Under the pieces are notes generated by a model. It did no database searches. It worked only from the letters and a program-made list of their open reading frames with translations, and was not told the DNA's origin. From positions 496,001 through 560,000 of the forward strand of contig BJKQ01000002.1 of the NCBI GenBank assembly GCA_006538405.1: DNA of 64,000 nucleotides, in the 5' to 3' direction. Shown here in pieces: positions 1 through 12,596 of this stretch. Made by a program: the position numbers and the translations under genes. Source of the DNA: Hansfordia pulvinata (Eukaryota > Ascomycota > Sordariomycetes > Xylariales). Position 1 is the stretch's first letter; every line of letters starts with the position of its first letter.

Positions 1-1485
1 TACGTACTGCACGGTCTTTCATCAGCTAGCAACCAGACTTTGTCGCCGCTCCGTTCTGGTTCCTAGGTCCTGCGCACAAAGGCCATGACATGACGGTCGA
101 GTGACTGCTCGCGGCTGATCGACGATCCGGCCAGCCGCGCGCCGCGTCCCCCCCCTTTTCCCCAGACTGGCTAACCAGCAGCCCACTTTCCCCCGTACCG
201 CTATCACCACCAAGATTGGGTCTGGGCTGCGGTCTGGCCTGGACGCGCTGGCCAGGAAGGGGGCACGGGGTAGGGGGGTCCGCCGGCGCCGATCAGGTCG
301 GCGGCGGCCATCTACAACGTGGGTCCTATGAGGCGGCGGCCCTGACACCTGGGACCTAGTAAGTTGTTAGTTACCGGATCAGGGAGCCCGCCTTGCACAT
401 CGGATCCCCGGTCCAGAGGGTGCGGACGGTCGGCTTGTGATCGCGATCTCAATGCCGACCATGGTCGCGTCGCCGCTGTACGTGCTGCCCTATGTACAAA
501 TTATCCAGAGTACACATTTAGACACGTTCCCGAGACGAGACGAGTCAGGGACGGCCTCAGACAGAAATAGACCCAGGAACACACTTGAATCTTCGGGAGA
601 CGGGTTTTCGTCCACCACTGGCGAGATTGCGCCTGGATTCCCATTCGCACGCACAGGGTAACAAGGCGTTGGGTGCGACCGCGCGAGCAGAATGAAGCCC
701 GTGGTGGCGGACGTGACGCGAGGGATGACGTAGCCCGGTGGGCGACTTCAGCAGCACCGGCCATCGACGTCACCACGGCGGTCCTACTCGTATCCGTGCG
801 TGCTCGTTCGTCCCACTCGCTGTACCTCTGTACCTGCCTGCACCTCAGCCCGAAACGCACATGACGCACTTCAAGTTCGCACTCAAACTTGATGGATGCA
901 TTGGACCGGTTTGGTCACTCCTACTTGGATATGGTCATCGGAATGCACCAAACGAAGCAATGCCGCAAAGCACTACATGTCATAATCCGCACCTTCCAGT
1001 CGGAAAGGCATCCCTCTTGTGACATGAACACCCAGACAGAGGCACTGCTTCGAAATGGCCTCTTTCCAGAGAGAGACAGAGACAGCTCAGAGACGAGTAC
1101 AGCTCAGCTCATACTCGTAGTCCTTTGCTCTGCTCCGTCTGCGCCCGTCAAGACGGAGATAAGCGCCCGCCATGCCGGCTCTGGTTGGCCGCTGACATGC
1201 GACGGCCCCGCCACATAGCCCCGGACTTTCAGCTTGCTTACAACCACTCCTCCTCTTCGTGCTCACGCCTCGTCGTCTTGTGACTCGCAACGACACAACA
1301 GCCGTCTCCCCGGAGCCCTTGCGTGCTCTCAGCTGCCCACCATGCTCTGCCCCTCGTAGTCCAACAAACTCGGCACCTCTACTCGTACATCTATCATGCC
1401 TGGCCAGTCAGTCCATAGGTAGCCAGACCTCCGCGATCCACTTCGGCAACGGCCGTCTCATAGACCCAGCCTCTTACCTGATACC
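1..1485. other. 5' flank, no gene seen
   Basis: No open frame here resembles a protein family. The stretch holds three copies of the octamer TACTCGTA (785, 1112, 1380), and the part just before 1486 is CT-rich, as expected for the leader of the SGNH esterase. Confidence 0.5.
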
Positions 1486-1749
1486 ATGGCCGTGTCCCAG
1501 ATGCTCCTGCTGGCCCTGGGCCTCATATGCCACGCCCACGCCGTGAAAGCCCACCCGCCGCCCCGGGCCCAGCACGTCCTGAGCGATGCGCGCCCCGCCA
1601 ACCCGCCGACCGGACGCACCGGCCTCGTCTCCCTCGGCGACTCGTACAACGCCGGCATAGGCACCGGCGACCCGGGCCACGAGGACTACTGCCGCCGCGG
1701 CCTCGGGGCCTACCCGGTCCTCATCGCCGCCGACCTGGCCCGCAGCCAG

Positions 1750-1790
<41 letters not shown>

Positions 1791-2932
1791 GGCGGCGGCG
1801 GGAACCGCACCACCTCGCTCCAGCACCTCGCCTGCACCGGCGCCGTCACCTCCGACGTCGCCAGCGTTGTTGCCGAGGGCAACAGCAGCAGCAGCGGCGG
1901 CGGCTGCAACACCCAGCTCGACCTCTTCAACGCCTCCATCCCCGCCGACTTCGCCCTGCTGTCCCTGGGCGGCAACGACCTCGGCTTCTTCGACGTCATG
2001 AACGCCTGCATCTTCCGCTTCTACAGCTTCTACTCGGGCACCTGCGACGACGCCCTCGACGAGGCCCGCGCCCGCATCGCCTCCGACGACTTTGAGCGCC
2101 ACCTGCGCGCCGTCCTCTTCGCGATCCTCGAAGCGGGGGGACCGATGGAGAGGAGGAGAAGCCGTGGTTCTTCGTCACCGTCACCGGCTACGCCCGCTTC
2201 TTCAACGACGCCACCGCGGCCTGCGACGACATGAGCCTCGGCGTGTGGTGGGACGGCCCCAGGCTCGAGAGGGCCGTCCGCCTCAAGATGAACGCGCTCG
2301 TCGCCGCCGCCAACGCCAAGATCAGGAACACCGTCCGCGCCGTCAGCTCCACGTTCCCCCCGCCGCCGCTGCCGGCAGCAGAAGCAGCAGGAGCAGCAGG
2401 AGAGGTCGGGGCCGCCGACGCCGCCGCCCCCGAAAAGGCCGTCTTCGTCGACATCGACGCCAAGTTCGACGGGCACCGCTTCTGCGAGCCCAACGTCACC
2501 GAGCCCGACTACGACCGCGCCGACACCTGGTTCTTCCTCGTTGGCGGGCCCGACTCCGCCGCGCCGCCGCCGCCGACCAAGAACGCGACGACTGGCCATC
2601 ATCACGCACTACCGCAGTGGCACCCCGCGGACCAGCAGCCCATCCCGCCCGCGTCCGGTCTCGCCGACCCGGCCGCGTGCGCGGAGACGGTCCGCACGTC
2701 GAGGGACTGGGGCGAGCTGGCGCTGTGCTACATGGTCCTGGCCAAGCACCGCGACCCGTCGCTGCGGCTCGCAGACGCGGGCCCGCCGCGGCCGCCGCAG
2801 CCGCAGCCGCAGCCGCAGAGCTCGATGTGGTACGTGCCCACGTACTACGGCAAGACGTTCCACCCGCGCTCCGTCGGGCACAGGGCCATACGGGACAGCA
2901 TCTACGAGTACTGGAGGTCGCATGACTACTGA
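1486..2932 (+). CDS. Secreted SGNH/GDSL-type esterase-lipase (two apparent frameshifts)
   Basis: Likely an extracellular ester hydrolase. The ATG at 1486 opens a signal peptide of about 22 residues. Block I (GDSYNAG, residues 51-57, nucleophile Ser53) and block III (GGND, about residue 162) are visible. Near the end HPRSVGH supplies the usual catalytic His. No intron is needed, but the frame changes twice. The first change lies in a Gly-coding GGC tract, in the G run at 1789-1792. The second lies in the G run at 2135-2140. Adding one G at each site gives a protein of about 482 residues with family-like sequence on both sides (NRTTSLQHLACTG after the first, PWFFVTVTGYARFF after the second). 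Sequencing error is more likely than a pseudogene. The poly-Gly stretch is unusual for the family. The family call is firm; the substrate is unknown. Confidence 0.8.
1742..1800 (+). repeat. (GGC)n coding microsatellite
   Basis: Near-perfect GGC repeat inside the SGNH esterase, read as a poly-Gly tract. One of the two frame breaks of that gene lies at its 3' end. Confidence 0.9.
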
Positions 2933-4729
2933 CACTTTGCCACGAGTGTCGGATGATGAAGCTCGACCCGCTGATATGTAATTGACTGCTTTTTGACACA
3001 TGCTTATTGTTATGTCTTTGTGAGCCATCCTTTTTTAGAAAAAGACCCAAGTCCCGTAACGAGTTGATGCCGGCGTGTTTCGTTTGCTTGATTATGCGAC
3101 TGTCGTGATTAGAAATGTGTCCGAGAGCTACACGAGCTCCCGCCGGATTCCGGTCTTTTTCCTGTTGGCCACCTGTATCATCTTCTTGCCCTTCGGTCTC
3201 GATCAAAGCCCCTGGAATACACGATCCCGATGGCCGATATTAGCCTCATCATGCCCCTGGTTCTTCCCAAGCGTTGCCCTTTCCTGTGCTCCAGCCAGTC
3301 GCTCGACCGGGAGGGGTCAGAAGTAGAAAGAGAGAAACACGGCGCAAGACTGACACAGAGTATGGGTCTTTCTATCGAAATGTCGTATCCAGGCTTGGTC
3401 TTCCTCTTGGGCCGCCTGGGCAGCGCCGGCAAGGTTTCTCTCTCCAACGTCGCGTTTCCCGCCATTTTCCCGCACGATCAGAAACGTCTCTACCCTTTCG
3501 ACTCAAGATGGACCCAACCCACATCATCTACGGTCCCCGCTCCCAAGCAACCAAAGCAATCTTCACTCTGCCTCGCCTCGCCTCGCCTCGCTACGCCGAC
3601 TTACCCCTTTCCTTCCCCTGCGCACCCCGACCCGCCAACGCACCCCTACTCGAAGCTGCCTGTGCAATCCTCGCCGCCGCCCTCGCCCCAGCTGAACCAC
3701 TCCCGTACCCCAGTGCTACGACTAGATGCAAGCCCTCTCCCTCCCCGAGTTGGGCGCGATGCAAGGCGATGGACGGGGAGGAATAGCGTCCGGACGCGCC
3801 CGAGCTTGAGCGCGGCCTGGCGACCGCGCGTGCGAGTGATTACGCGAGAAATGAGGTGGATGATATCACCAAGTACTCTGTGCACCCATCAACTCACAAG
3901 CTATATCACGGAGATGATCACATTGGTGGAGCGGCGGGTCCTTTGACGAGATGTTGGCGGCAGGCTCAGCCAAGATGACATATACACGAATGGCAGGGCG
4001 CGAGATTTCCAGTCGCTCGCAGCTGGGGCATCTCCTGGCTACATGTACGCGTGGTGTCATGTAGTCGTGGCTCAATTGCAAGGCGCGGGAGAGGTTAGCT
4101 TACCCGTATCATTATGTAGTGGGATGGGTGGCGCTCAATAATTACGTACATGTAATCATCATCTGCCAAGTACAGCGAGTGTTCGTGCATCAGATCAGCC
4201 CTTCAAATATTGTTCTCGAGCCGCTTCTATACGTATCACATCGATGAGATCCATGCAAACCCTCGCCTCCGAACAACCAGAGTCACGGCCTATGAAGTTG
4301 GACTGGAAGCTGTCAGTGTCGGACCAAGGTGCCGATCTGTCCTCCGGCAGGGTGCAGTCGCCCGGTTGGTTTTTAGAGCTCAGGGTGGGTTGAAAGGAGA
4401 TGATGGTAAGAGAGAAAAGCGTATTGATGTCCCATAGCGATGTCGATTTCGATTATTGACAAGGAGGCTTGTCTAGAGTAATTGGGCAGGAGAGCGCATC
4501 GTATTTCAAGACGGAAGAACCGAACACCTGATTCCCTTGACCAACAGTGAGAAAGCTTGCTGCTTGCTGCTGATGTGCAAGGCAAGTTGAGCATGTACAT
4601 CTTCTCAGTGACATGTTGCAATGCCTTTCGAACGTCCTAGTTCGGCTGCTTTGGGCTTGGAAAGGGTTCGAAGTGGGTTGACCTGCAGACCTGGACAAGC
4701 GACAGCCGTCTTCTGACAAAATTTCAGGC
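2933..4729. other. Intergenic, no gene seen
   Basis: Contains a short CCTCG pentamer repeat around 3565-3590. An open frame of 92 codons from ATG 3508 has no family resemblance and is not called. The right end is probably the 3' flank of the F-box gene. Confidence 0.45.
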
Positions 4730-6393
4730 CTATGGAGCCACATAGCGGTCATAGTCTTCCCTGCTCATGTTGGCCGGACTGTAAGTCATCGTCACACCCG
4801 TGTCGCGGAATAGTCTGTCTTGGAGAGCATCCAAAGAGTCCCATGGGTATGTTGGATACTTCAAGGTAGTGTTCTTGTACCTGTCGTAGCCATACTGGCC
4901 CTCTGAAGACCGTTCTGGCCAGTCGGGCGTGAAAACAACGTGCACTTTCTTTAGAGACTGCCTTGATTGGAGTGCATGGGTTTCCATCAGCGCTTGGAGT
5001 CTGGCCCCGAGGCCATGGAAATCGTCACTTCGTGACCAGTATCCATGCAGCACAGCGAAAGTGCTTAAATTAGGCGCTGTTAGGAGCATGCCAACCCAGC
5101 GTTTGTCGACGATGCATTGCGTGTTGAGTCGGATTTCTTCGAGAGCACAAAACTGCCGAAGATTGCAAGGCTTGAGGAACTTATGAGTGTGCATCTCCTC
5201 GTACCAGCGGAAGTAAAATACGTTTTTGAGGAACAACGTTCTCAACGTAGATTTGTGAGGAGCCAAGGCCTTTATGAAGGTTCTCATCGACCAATGAGGG
5301 CTTGCACAGTCCAGGCCTTCAACCGTTGCGAGCTCGAAATGCTCGAGGTGGCGGCTCCAGCGGATCAGTGAGGTGACGATGACCTTGTTTCCTTGAAACT
5401 CCGTGAGTATCAAATTGGCAAAATGGGCCGTGCTCCGACACTCCTGGACGCGATGTCAATTTAGATTTCCGATCCGACTTGTGCGAGAGTATGTCCTTAC
5501 ATTGAGAGCCTTGATCAAGCCCTCATCATCCTCATCCCAAGGGAAATGAATGTAGTCTAGCTCAAGGGTCTGTAAAGAAGAACAACCGGAGATGAGCCCG
5601 CACAGTTGCTGGAGATGGACCGGTAGGAACATCCATATTTTCAATCGAGTGAACTCTGTTTTGTATTGTCGCAAGCTTCGGAAAAGGGGAAACACAGGGT
5701 CAATTGAGTTGACCTCACGTCCTTGATCGTAATCCCAATGATGCTCGCAATAAAGGCAGACTTTGAGTTCCTCAAAAGCCAGGCCGTAGCTGCACATCTC
5801 ACTGAAGCAGTAATCAAGTTGTGAAAGTTCCTCCTGAGTGCTGAGAGCAAGGTCGACTGAACCCGCTCTTGAAACGTCGGATTCGGCGTCATACGAATCT
5901 AGATAACAGTCGCGGCACACATCACCTATTGAAATGGAATTGAAGTGACATTTCAGGCGCGGGACCAGCGCAAATGCTTGAGCCCAGAGCTTGAGAGACC
6001 ACTGTTCGTAACCGTCTGCCAAGTCCAGGCAAAGTATCGTAGGGAAATATGTGGTAGCGACGGCAGATATGCGATAGCATGTAAGTGAGAGGGCAAGTAG
6101 TGTGGTGTTGGTAGAACGTTCAATAGAGAATCTCTGCTTGAATCAAGTTGAACATGCTCGCAAATGAGGTAAAGAATCTCGGTAGGGAGGCGCAGAATAA
6201 AGCATTTGCTAGAGTTGACGACTTCCAGCGGCCTGCCGATTGTCGTGGTATTGTTGTGCTTGTCAATCGATATAATGTCGAGAAGCTCACGCGTGTCCAC
6301 TCTGGCGTCGGGGTATTCGTCTTCGCTTTCCTGCTCTGAGTACGTGTAATCGGAGCCCTGGCTGGTATCGTCGCCAGATGTGGTCGATTCCAT
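4730..6393 (-). CDS. F-box protein (one intron, one apparent frameshift)
   Basis: F-box proteins recruit substrates to SCF ubiquitin ligases through Skp1. Reading leftward from ATG 6393, an acidic N-terminus is followed by an F-box start, LRLPTEILYLICEHV. After that the frame changes near 6120-6130. The next frame continues as an F-box end (LLALSLTCYRISAVA) and then a Leu-rich C-terminal half with LRR-like spacing. A 57-nt intron (5500-5444, GTAAGG...CCAG) is phase 0 and joins cleanly to the last exon (5443-4730). The repaired protein is about 535 residues. The frame break is not in a homopolymer, unlike most in this window, so true decay is possible; F-box genes often decay in fungi. An in-frame extension upstream to about 6669 is open but looks non-coding. 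Confidence 0.7.
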
Positions 6394-7068
6394 GGTTCGG
6401 AGCTTCAAATCGTCAGAGAAAGCAAGGCGTGCGGCGTTGTTCCATATACTGACCTTGGGCACTTGCTCTGCCAAGGCCAGGCAAGATGTCTTTGGGGTTT
6501 TCAAAGAGCGATATCGAGATTGGCGCGGTCCGGGGGCGTGTAGATCTGGTAGAACGGGGACTTGATGGTTGAATGTTGGGTGACCTGGATGGACAAATGC
6601 CAGCAACTTGCAGGTGCCAGCTGACCAGTTCGAGATGGACCGCACGGGCCAGCAGGAATGAAGTGTCACGCTTGCAGCTGAGCAGGATGCGTGGCGGCGA
6701 TGATGGCAGTTAGAGGAGAGGGACGAGACTGAAAGACTGGAGAGGTTGATAGAGACAGATGGTTGAGAGTGGGAGATGTGGATGAAGTGGAACGGAGGTG
6801 GATGAACGCCCGACCTGTGTAGAATGGCGATGGCGGCTCCGCCGGTCTGCGAGTTGCAAGTGACCCGAGCACCTCCAGGCTGTCCCTGAACGAAGAAGAG
6901 TGAGATGGGGACAAACTTGATTTGGATTTTGGGATTGCAAGCCTGTTTGTGGGCTTGCCTCTCGTTTGATCAAAAGGCAGGAGCGACCCAAAGTCATTCA
7001 CAATTCGACTGTGTGGTATCGAAGGCAGTCACGACTCCCGTCCGCTCCTTCCTGGGCTACTATCGTAT
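6394..7068. other. Spacer between F-box gene and NRDE-2
   Basis: Both neighbours are on the minus strand, so this holds the NRDE-2 3' flank and the F-box promoter. Open frames here show no family resemblance. Confidence 0.45.
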
Positions 7069-10000
7069 TCACTTCGCCCGCGTCCTGGCCTCACCCCGCC
7101 AACCCTCCACAAACGCCGGCATCTCGACGTGCACCCGCAGGCCCAGGTCGTCGCTGAGCGTCGCGTACACGGACCGCAGCTCGGCCGAGTCGAGGTCGCG
7201 CGCCAGCGTCCCGAACGCCTCCATCAGCACCTCCTTGCTCCACGGGCACCGCTGCACCGCCCGGTAGAAGACCTCCTTGGCCCGCCCGCGCAGCGGGCCC
7301 CCCTTTCCGCCGCGCGCGTGGCAGAAGCGCACGTACGCGACCCAGAGCCCCGGGTGGTGCGCGTAGCAGCCCGCGCCGCCGCCCTCCTCCCCTTCCAGCG
7401 CCCGCTCGAACGCCGCCCGTGCCGAGTGCGCGTTGCCCGCCCGCAACTCGTGCCGGATCGCGAAGATGTGCCTGCCTATGCTGTCGTTGCCGCCCTCGGG
7501 CTTGCTCTCGGACAGGATCGCCCGCACGCGGTCCTCGATGCTCAACCGCGTCTCCTTCCACGCGAAGAGGGACAAGAACAATACGTTGTGCGGAAATAGC
7601 TTGATGTACTTGGATAGTTGTTCTCGGAGGAAGCCGTGACGGAAGGGCCTGTTTGTGCTGTCAGTGTTTTGACTCCAATGAGAAGATGGTGAAAGAGGGT
7701 GGTACATACCCGCTGCAAGCGTGATAGTAGAGCAATCGCGCGCCAGCTTGGAGGAGGCCTTCATGAGCGGCATGGTGCCCAAAGCGACGCGATATCAAGT
7801 CCTCCGAAAACGTCGAGATGCTATTGAGTGCTGCCCAGATATCACCCTGGCCTCCGGAGCAGGGCTCCTTGTTGCTGCTCTGTGTGAGATACTCCAGCAG
7901 GGCCAGCCCCTCAGCGTATACGACCGAGTTGTTGGCGTCACCAGAGGATAGAAGATAGTCGCGACTGGATAGAAAGAATTGCCGAGCCTTGAGAAGCTGT
8001 GCTGGAGATATCTCTGACGCACCCGTCGCAACGACGGAAGCCGGGTTCTCTTCCGCCAGGCTGCATAAGCGAGAGATGCTTTGTGGGTGGTGCTTCGCTG
8101 CAAGCTCAAGCCACGCCCAGCTGACGCCCAGCCGAGATCTCTCGTGGTCGGAAATCACCGAAAGCCCCATTGCTGCAGATAGAACGTTTCTCCCCGAGGA
8201 CTCGTCTCTCCTTGCCCATTCAGCCATTGCGAACCCTTGGTACAGCGCAGCATTCGTTCCATCCTTTTTCAAGAGGGCTTTGGCAGTCTTTCGCTCGCTT
8301 CCGGGCTCGTTGCTTGCCTCGAAGGCCAAGTAGTAAGGGCCGAGGCGTGTCTGCCCGAACGACCGAATCAGTTGCCTCAACGAGCTCGAGACCCAGCTGT
8401 ACCATTCAGAAGACGTATCATCTTTCAGCGGGTGTATGTATCGGAACCAATCGGGGAGTGGGAAAAGAACATCGGGAGTCTGGGCCAAGGCCTGAAATTC
8501 GAAGAAGAGGTCTGGTAATCTTTGTTGCTGCTCGAGTTCGAGGTCATCGGTGGCCTGCTCTCTCCCGTCGACTCCCCGGGCCAGGGGCGGTTGGGTGCTG
8601 CGAATAACGAATTCATCGCCGAGCATCCTTTCCACTATGCCTGGAGTTTGGAATGCAGGTGGCAGTCGGCAGAATATGAGGAAAGCGTCTATCAACTGCT
8701 CTCGGGCTGTCACGAGGGCGGACGACGGCAGATAGAGGATCAGATCCTGGATGTCAGCAAACATGATGACGCGAAACGGGTCGTCGTCTGTTCCCTCATC
8801 CAGCGTTCGCGCAGGGACCGCAGCTTGCCGAGCTCTGGAATTTTCCACGGCAGACCAAGCCTTGTAACCGTCTCTCGTTTCCGGCAGCGGTGGATTGCTG
8901 GCTGCTTTGGGTTCAGGGGCCTCCTGAGCGCCAGGGTCGGCATGGTACGCTGCCCACCCTTTCGCTTGAGGCTCACCAATGCGGGGCACCTCGCTTTCCC
9001 AGAAGTCCTGGAACTCGTCAGGGACCAAGCCTCCCGCGGAGGGCTGGAGCAGAGGCCGACAGAATGTGCACTCGAGGGCTGCTTGCCAGGCTGCTGTGGC
9101 CACCTCGCCAAAGCCTGCGTCGGCAACGAAACGGGTTGCCCGGAGGAAGACGTAAATCGCCTGGTCGACCAGGAATGAGGCATCCGTTGTCGGCAAGTCG
9201 CTCCAGATGCAGCTCGTCAGATCGCGGAGCTTATCCGTGTAGAGCTGCTTGATCGCGTCGTACTTCATACTTGATATCGTGGTCTGGCGATAGTCCATGT
9301 AAGCTGTCCATACATCCAGGCTCGAGCCGGATTTGCCCATGAGTTCGCTCCAACGCTTTTCGAGGCTGCTGGGATCCCACACCTTTGCGCCCTCTTTCAT
9401 GACGCGTAGATGTATCTCCTGGCGTTGCTGGTCATTCGTCACCTGTGCCATGGCCTTTTCGAGCAGAGATAATTTGATGTCTGCGTAGCTCTTGACTTCC
9501 GCTGCCGTTGGCCGACGCCCATCACTAGAAGTTGCCGCGAGGAGCTTATTTTGGTGGTCGACCTGTGCCAGCCAGGCATCAACGTCCTCAGGGTGCTCAC
9601 GGGTCCGTCTGGACAACTCGATCGAGCGTGCCGTGAGAGGGTCCTGGGTGTCTGCCGCAGACCCATCCCCGGGCACATCACTGTCGTGGATCTCATCGCT
9701 GTCCGAGTGGGCGTGCGGCTTGCTTTTGCCGTGGATGGACCTGTAGGATGGCCCGTCTTCGTCAGCGGAGCGGACAGAGTCATGGTCTTCGCTGTTGCGC
9801 CTTCGCTTGAGCTTGGAAGATCCCAGAGAAACGTAGTCTTCGGTGGCCGACGAGGCCTCAGCCACACTCTGACGCACGCGGATAGGTTTGGCCCTCAGAC
9901 GCACGCCCTTGGCCAGCAGGGTCTTCTTGTCGCTGCTCAGGAGGGACCTGCTATCCTGAAACCCGCGCATGTAGAACTCGTCCCGATTTCCGGAGCGGTC

Positions 10001-10387
10001 GACGCGCATGAAGCCGTCGACTCCCAGCACCCGGCCTGACCCGAAACGGAGGTAAGCCGGGACGTCGTGGCGGTTGTTGGTGCCGTAGCGGCGGATGAGG
10101 GAATCGCCCTTTCTGTCCGTCACCCAGAGAGCAGGAGCCCTCTCCGGGCTGGGCCTGCGGTTGGCAGAGCGGGATGCATCCCGGCGAGAGTCCGAAGCGG
10201 TGGGGCTTGCACGCCGAGAGCTGTGTCTTGGACGCTGGCGATCCGCAGCGCTGGACGGGTCGGGCTGCTTGGCAGCTGCTTCTCCAGAAGGCGAGTCTGC
10301 CTGGGCTTGAGCATGAGCTGGCTCGCTCTTTGCCTTGAAGGAAGGAAACTTGGGGGCAGAAGCTCTTTTCCCCTGCTTGGATGACAT
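7069..10387 (-). CDS. NRDE2: NRDE-2 family nuclear RNA-surveillance / RNAi factor
   Basis: NRDE-2 proteins act in the nucleus with the exosome-linked helicase Mtr4 or Mtl1, in RNA surveillance, splicing and small-RNA silencing. The product is about 1085 residues, usual for the family. A Lys/Ser/Arg-rich disordered N-terminus (about 1-90) leads to the signature region around RYGTNNRHDVPAYLRFG (residues 100-116). From about residue 270 onward it is a helical, HAT-like repeat protein, beginning near LTARSIELSRRTREHPEDV. One 61-nt intron (7709-7649, GTATGT...ACAG, phase 2) separates exon 1 (10387-7710) from exon 2 (7648-7069). ATG 10387 (MSSKQGKRAS) is chosen because NRDE-2 proteins begin with a short basic segment before a Pro-Lys-Phe motif. 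ATG 10408 is a possible alternative. This is the longest gene here without a frame break. Confidence 0.9.
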
Positions 10388-12596
10388 GTCGACAAAGCTC
10401 AGGGGCATGACATGTTGGTGGTGACGGTCTTGGAAGTGCGACGCGCTAGGGTATGGTGAAGCGCCAGTCAAGAGTAGAATCCCGAGCTAGGCTGTGATAG
10501 CTTGACTGCGAGGCTGACGAGTCGCGCAGTCGGTTGCGGCACGCGTGGCAAGTTGGGCGAGCGGAGAAGACGGGAGTCGGCGACCACGTGTAGCGAGCGC
10601 ATCGAAGCCACTCAAAGTCAATCTCGAGGTCATGGGCCGCGATTTGCGGTTCGCTGGTAGATAGCAACAAGCGCGTTGATTTAGAGTCATCACATCCCGG
10701 GGCCAACTAGTCCCTTTTGGGGCATTACCCGTCGATATAGCGGTTGAAGACACGGATCCAGACGCCTGCTACCTCTGAGTTGCACTCACCTCTCAGGTAC
10801 AATTTCTGCAGACAGACATGGCGGCCAAAGCATGTGATACGATCTGCAGTCGGCAATCGAATGCGGGTCGGGCTGCAGCGCGCTGTGGTCAGTATCATCG
10901 TGTGATACTGTTGCAATTTGCCAGCAGTAGGTGATTTCTAGCCGTACTATCCACCTACTGGGGACGGTTACAAATGCAAGTACATACTCCGTAGACACGG
11001 TTGGACGATCTCTCGAGTTTCATGACGGGGCCCGTGGAGATGACGTGTATTGCGTGAGACAAGTCATGGCACCGTCGGGTATAAACGAGACGGTTGTTTG
11101 GGAATGACCCGCGAGTGTTCGTAGAGCACATTTGTCGGCTCGAGACTGGTCGTACGAGAACGTGAACTTGTACCTGGAGCCTCTGGCTCAACACGCATGT
11201 TGGTGTCATCTCCTTGGCAGAGAGTCTGCTCTGGCCCGACGATGATGAAGCCTCTTATTAAGCATGGCCGCATCTAGGAGAGGCTTTCTGAGAATGATGG
11301 TCTGGATCCGGGCTCAATTATTCAGTTGAATCGCCGGGGCTGTTGGCCGCAGTTGGAGCCGAAAGCGGCACGCCATGGAGGGAGAGAAGCGCGTGCTTGT
11401 GCACATCTCCTTTGTCCGTCTGCTTCCTCTTTGTTCCAAGCCAGAACCCGGGCTGACCCTGATCTCCGTCAGTGCGAGAGGTACCAGTGGGAGTGGTCGA
11501 CTCAAGTTGCGTCTGGTGTATGGGGTACATCCAAGGATGGATTGGATCCATCCATTGCCCGAGAGTACGAGTACAGCTGCCAGGCGCCCACTGGACTCGC
11601 TGCACCTGGTAGTGGAGGGTTGCTGTACCTGCGCCTGCTAACAGGCGGTCTTTGCTGGGCCCTGTTCCAGGGTCCTTGGACTGGACTCCAGCTGCCCGTT
11701 GAAGTCGGGTGAAACCTCACCACATCGCCGTGGCTGACCACGAGCAGCGACAACCCGCCTCCAGGGCTAATCTTGGACTACTCGTACTATCATCCGCTGC
11801 CCCGCCGCAAGAGACGGTGGCATCCATCCATCCATCCATCCACCTCGACCCTATCGTACGAGTACTTGCACGCGCCTGACACGGTCCACGCACCCCACGT
11901 GGCTCACACCCTCTCCTAGGTTTCCCTCGCAGTCCGCTCTGGCGGTCCGCCGTACGAGTGCGCCCGCGACCTGTCTCAACCACACCTACCACACCGTCTC
12001 TTGTCATGTCCATCTGACGCCGCCTCCGCCCAGCCAAGCCCGGTCACGAGAGCGCGGGTCCCAGTCCTGGCAGCCCGCTCGCGGCGTCAGCAGTTCGGCC
12101 ACACGGACGGCCACTGGCAGCGCACACAGGGGTCACGCCGGGGAGCTGGGGTTGGAGGGATGGGCCCGTCTCTTCGCCAGCCGCGCCAGTCCGCTTCAGT
12201 CGTCCCGTCTCGTCGTGTCTCCAGATCGGCTCCACTGGCGGGGAAGGGTAGCTCATCCATCTATCCAACGCTCCGTCATTGTTGCTTGCCGCCCTGGTGC
12301 CTGTACGCCGTCGCTGCACCGCCGCCGCTGCCGCCGCTCTCGCTCTCGTAAGCTGCCGTCCGCCGTCCGCCGCTCCCAACCGCCGCAACCTCGACTACCA
12401 CCCGTTTCCATCTTTCACCACTCCACCACTCATTTCACCTCCTCGCTCTGTTTCCTCTTCGTCCACAGCCTCCTGGCTTTCCTGTGGTTGCCCCCACCAC
12501 CACCCGAGCCTCCCTCGCCTCTCCGGTGCGTGCTCGACTCTCGGCCGCGACTCCCTCTGCAACGCCGCACAAGGGGCCCGCTCGGCCACGGTCAAC
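10388..12596. other. Divergent promoter region, NRDE-2 and CLC gene
   Basis: No supported gene. It contains three copies of TACGAGTA/TACTCGTA (11566, 11779, 11857) and a CATC repeat. From about 12300 it is a CT- and CA-rich stretch typical of a fungal 5' leader, which runs up to the CLC start codon. Confidence 0.5.
11821..11842. repeat. (CATC)n microsatellite
   Basis: About five tandem copies of CATC in the shared upstream region of NRDE-2 and the CLC gene. Confidence 0.85.

Noticed and set aside
3508..3786. 92-codon plus-strand frame starting MDPTHIIYGPRSQ
   Set aside because: No homology recognised, composition drifts to Pro/Ala, and no intron or domain supports it.
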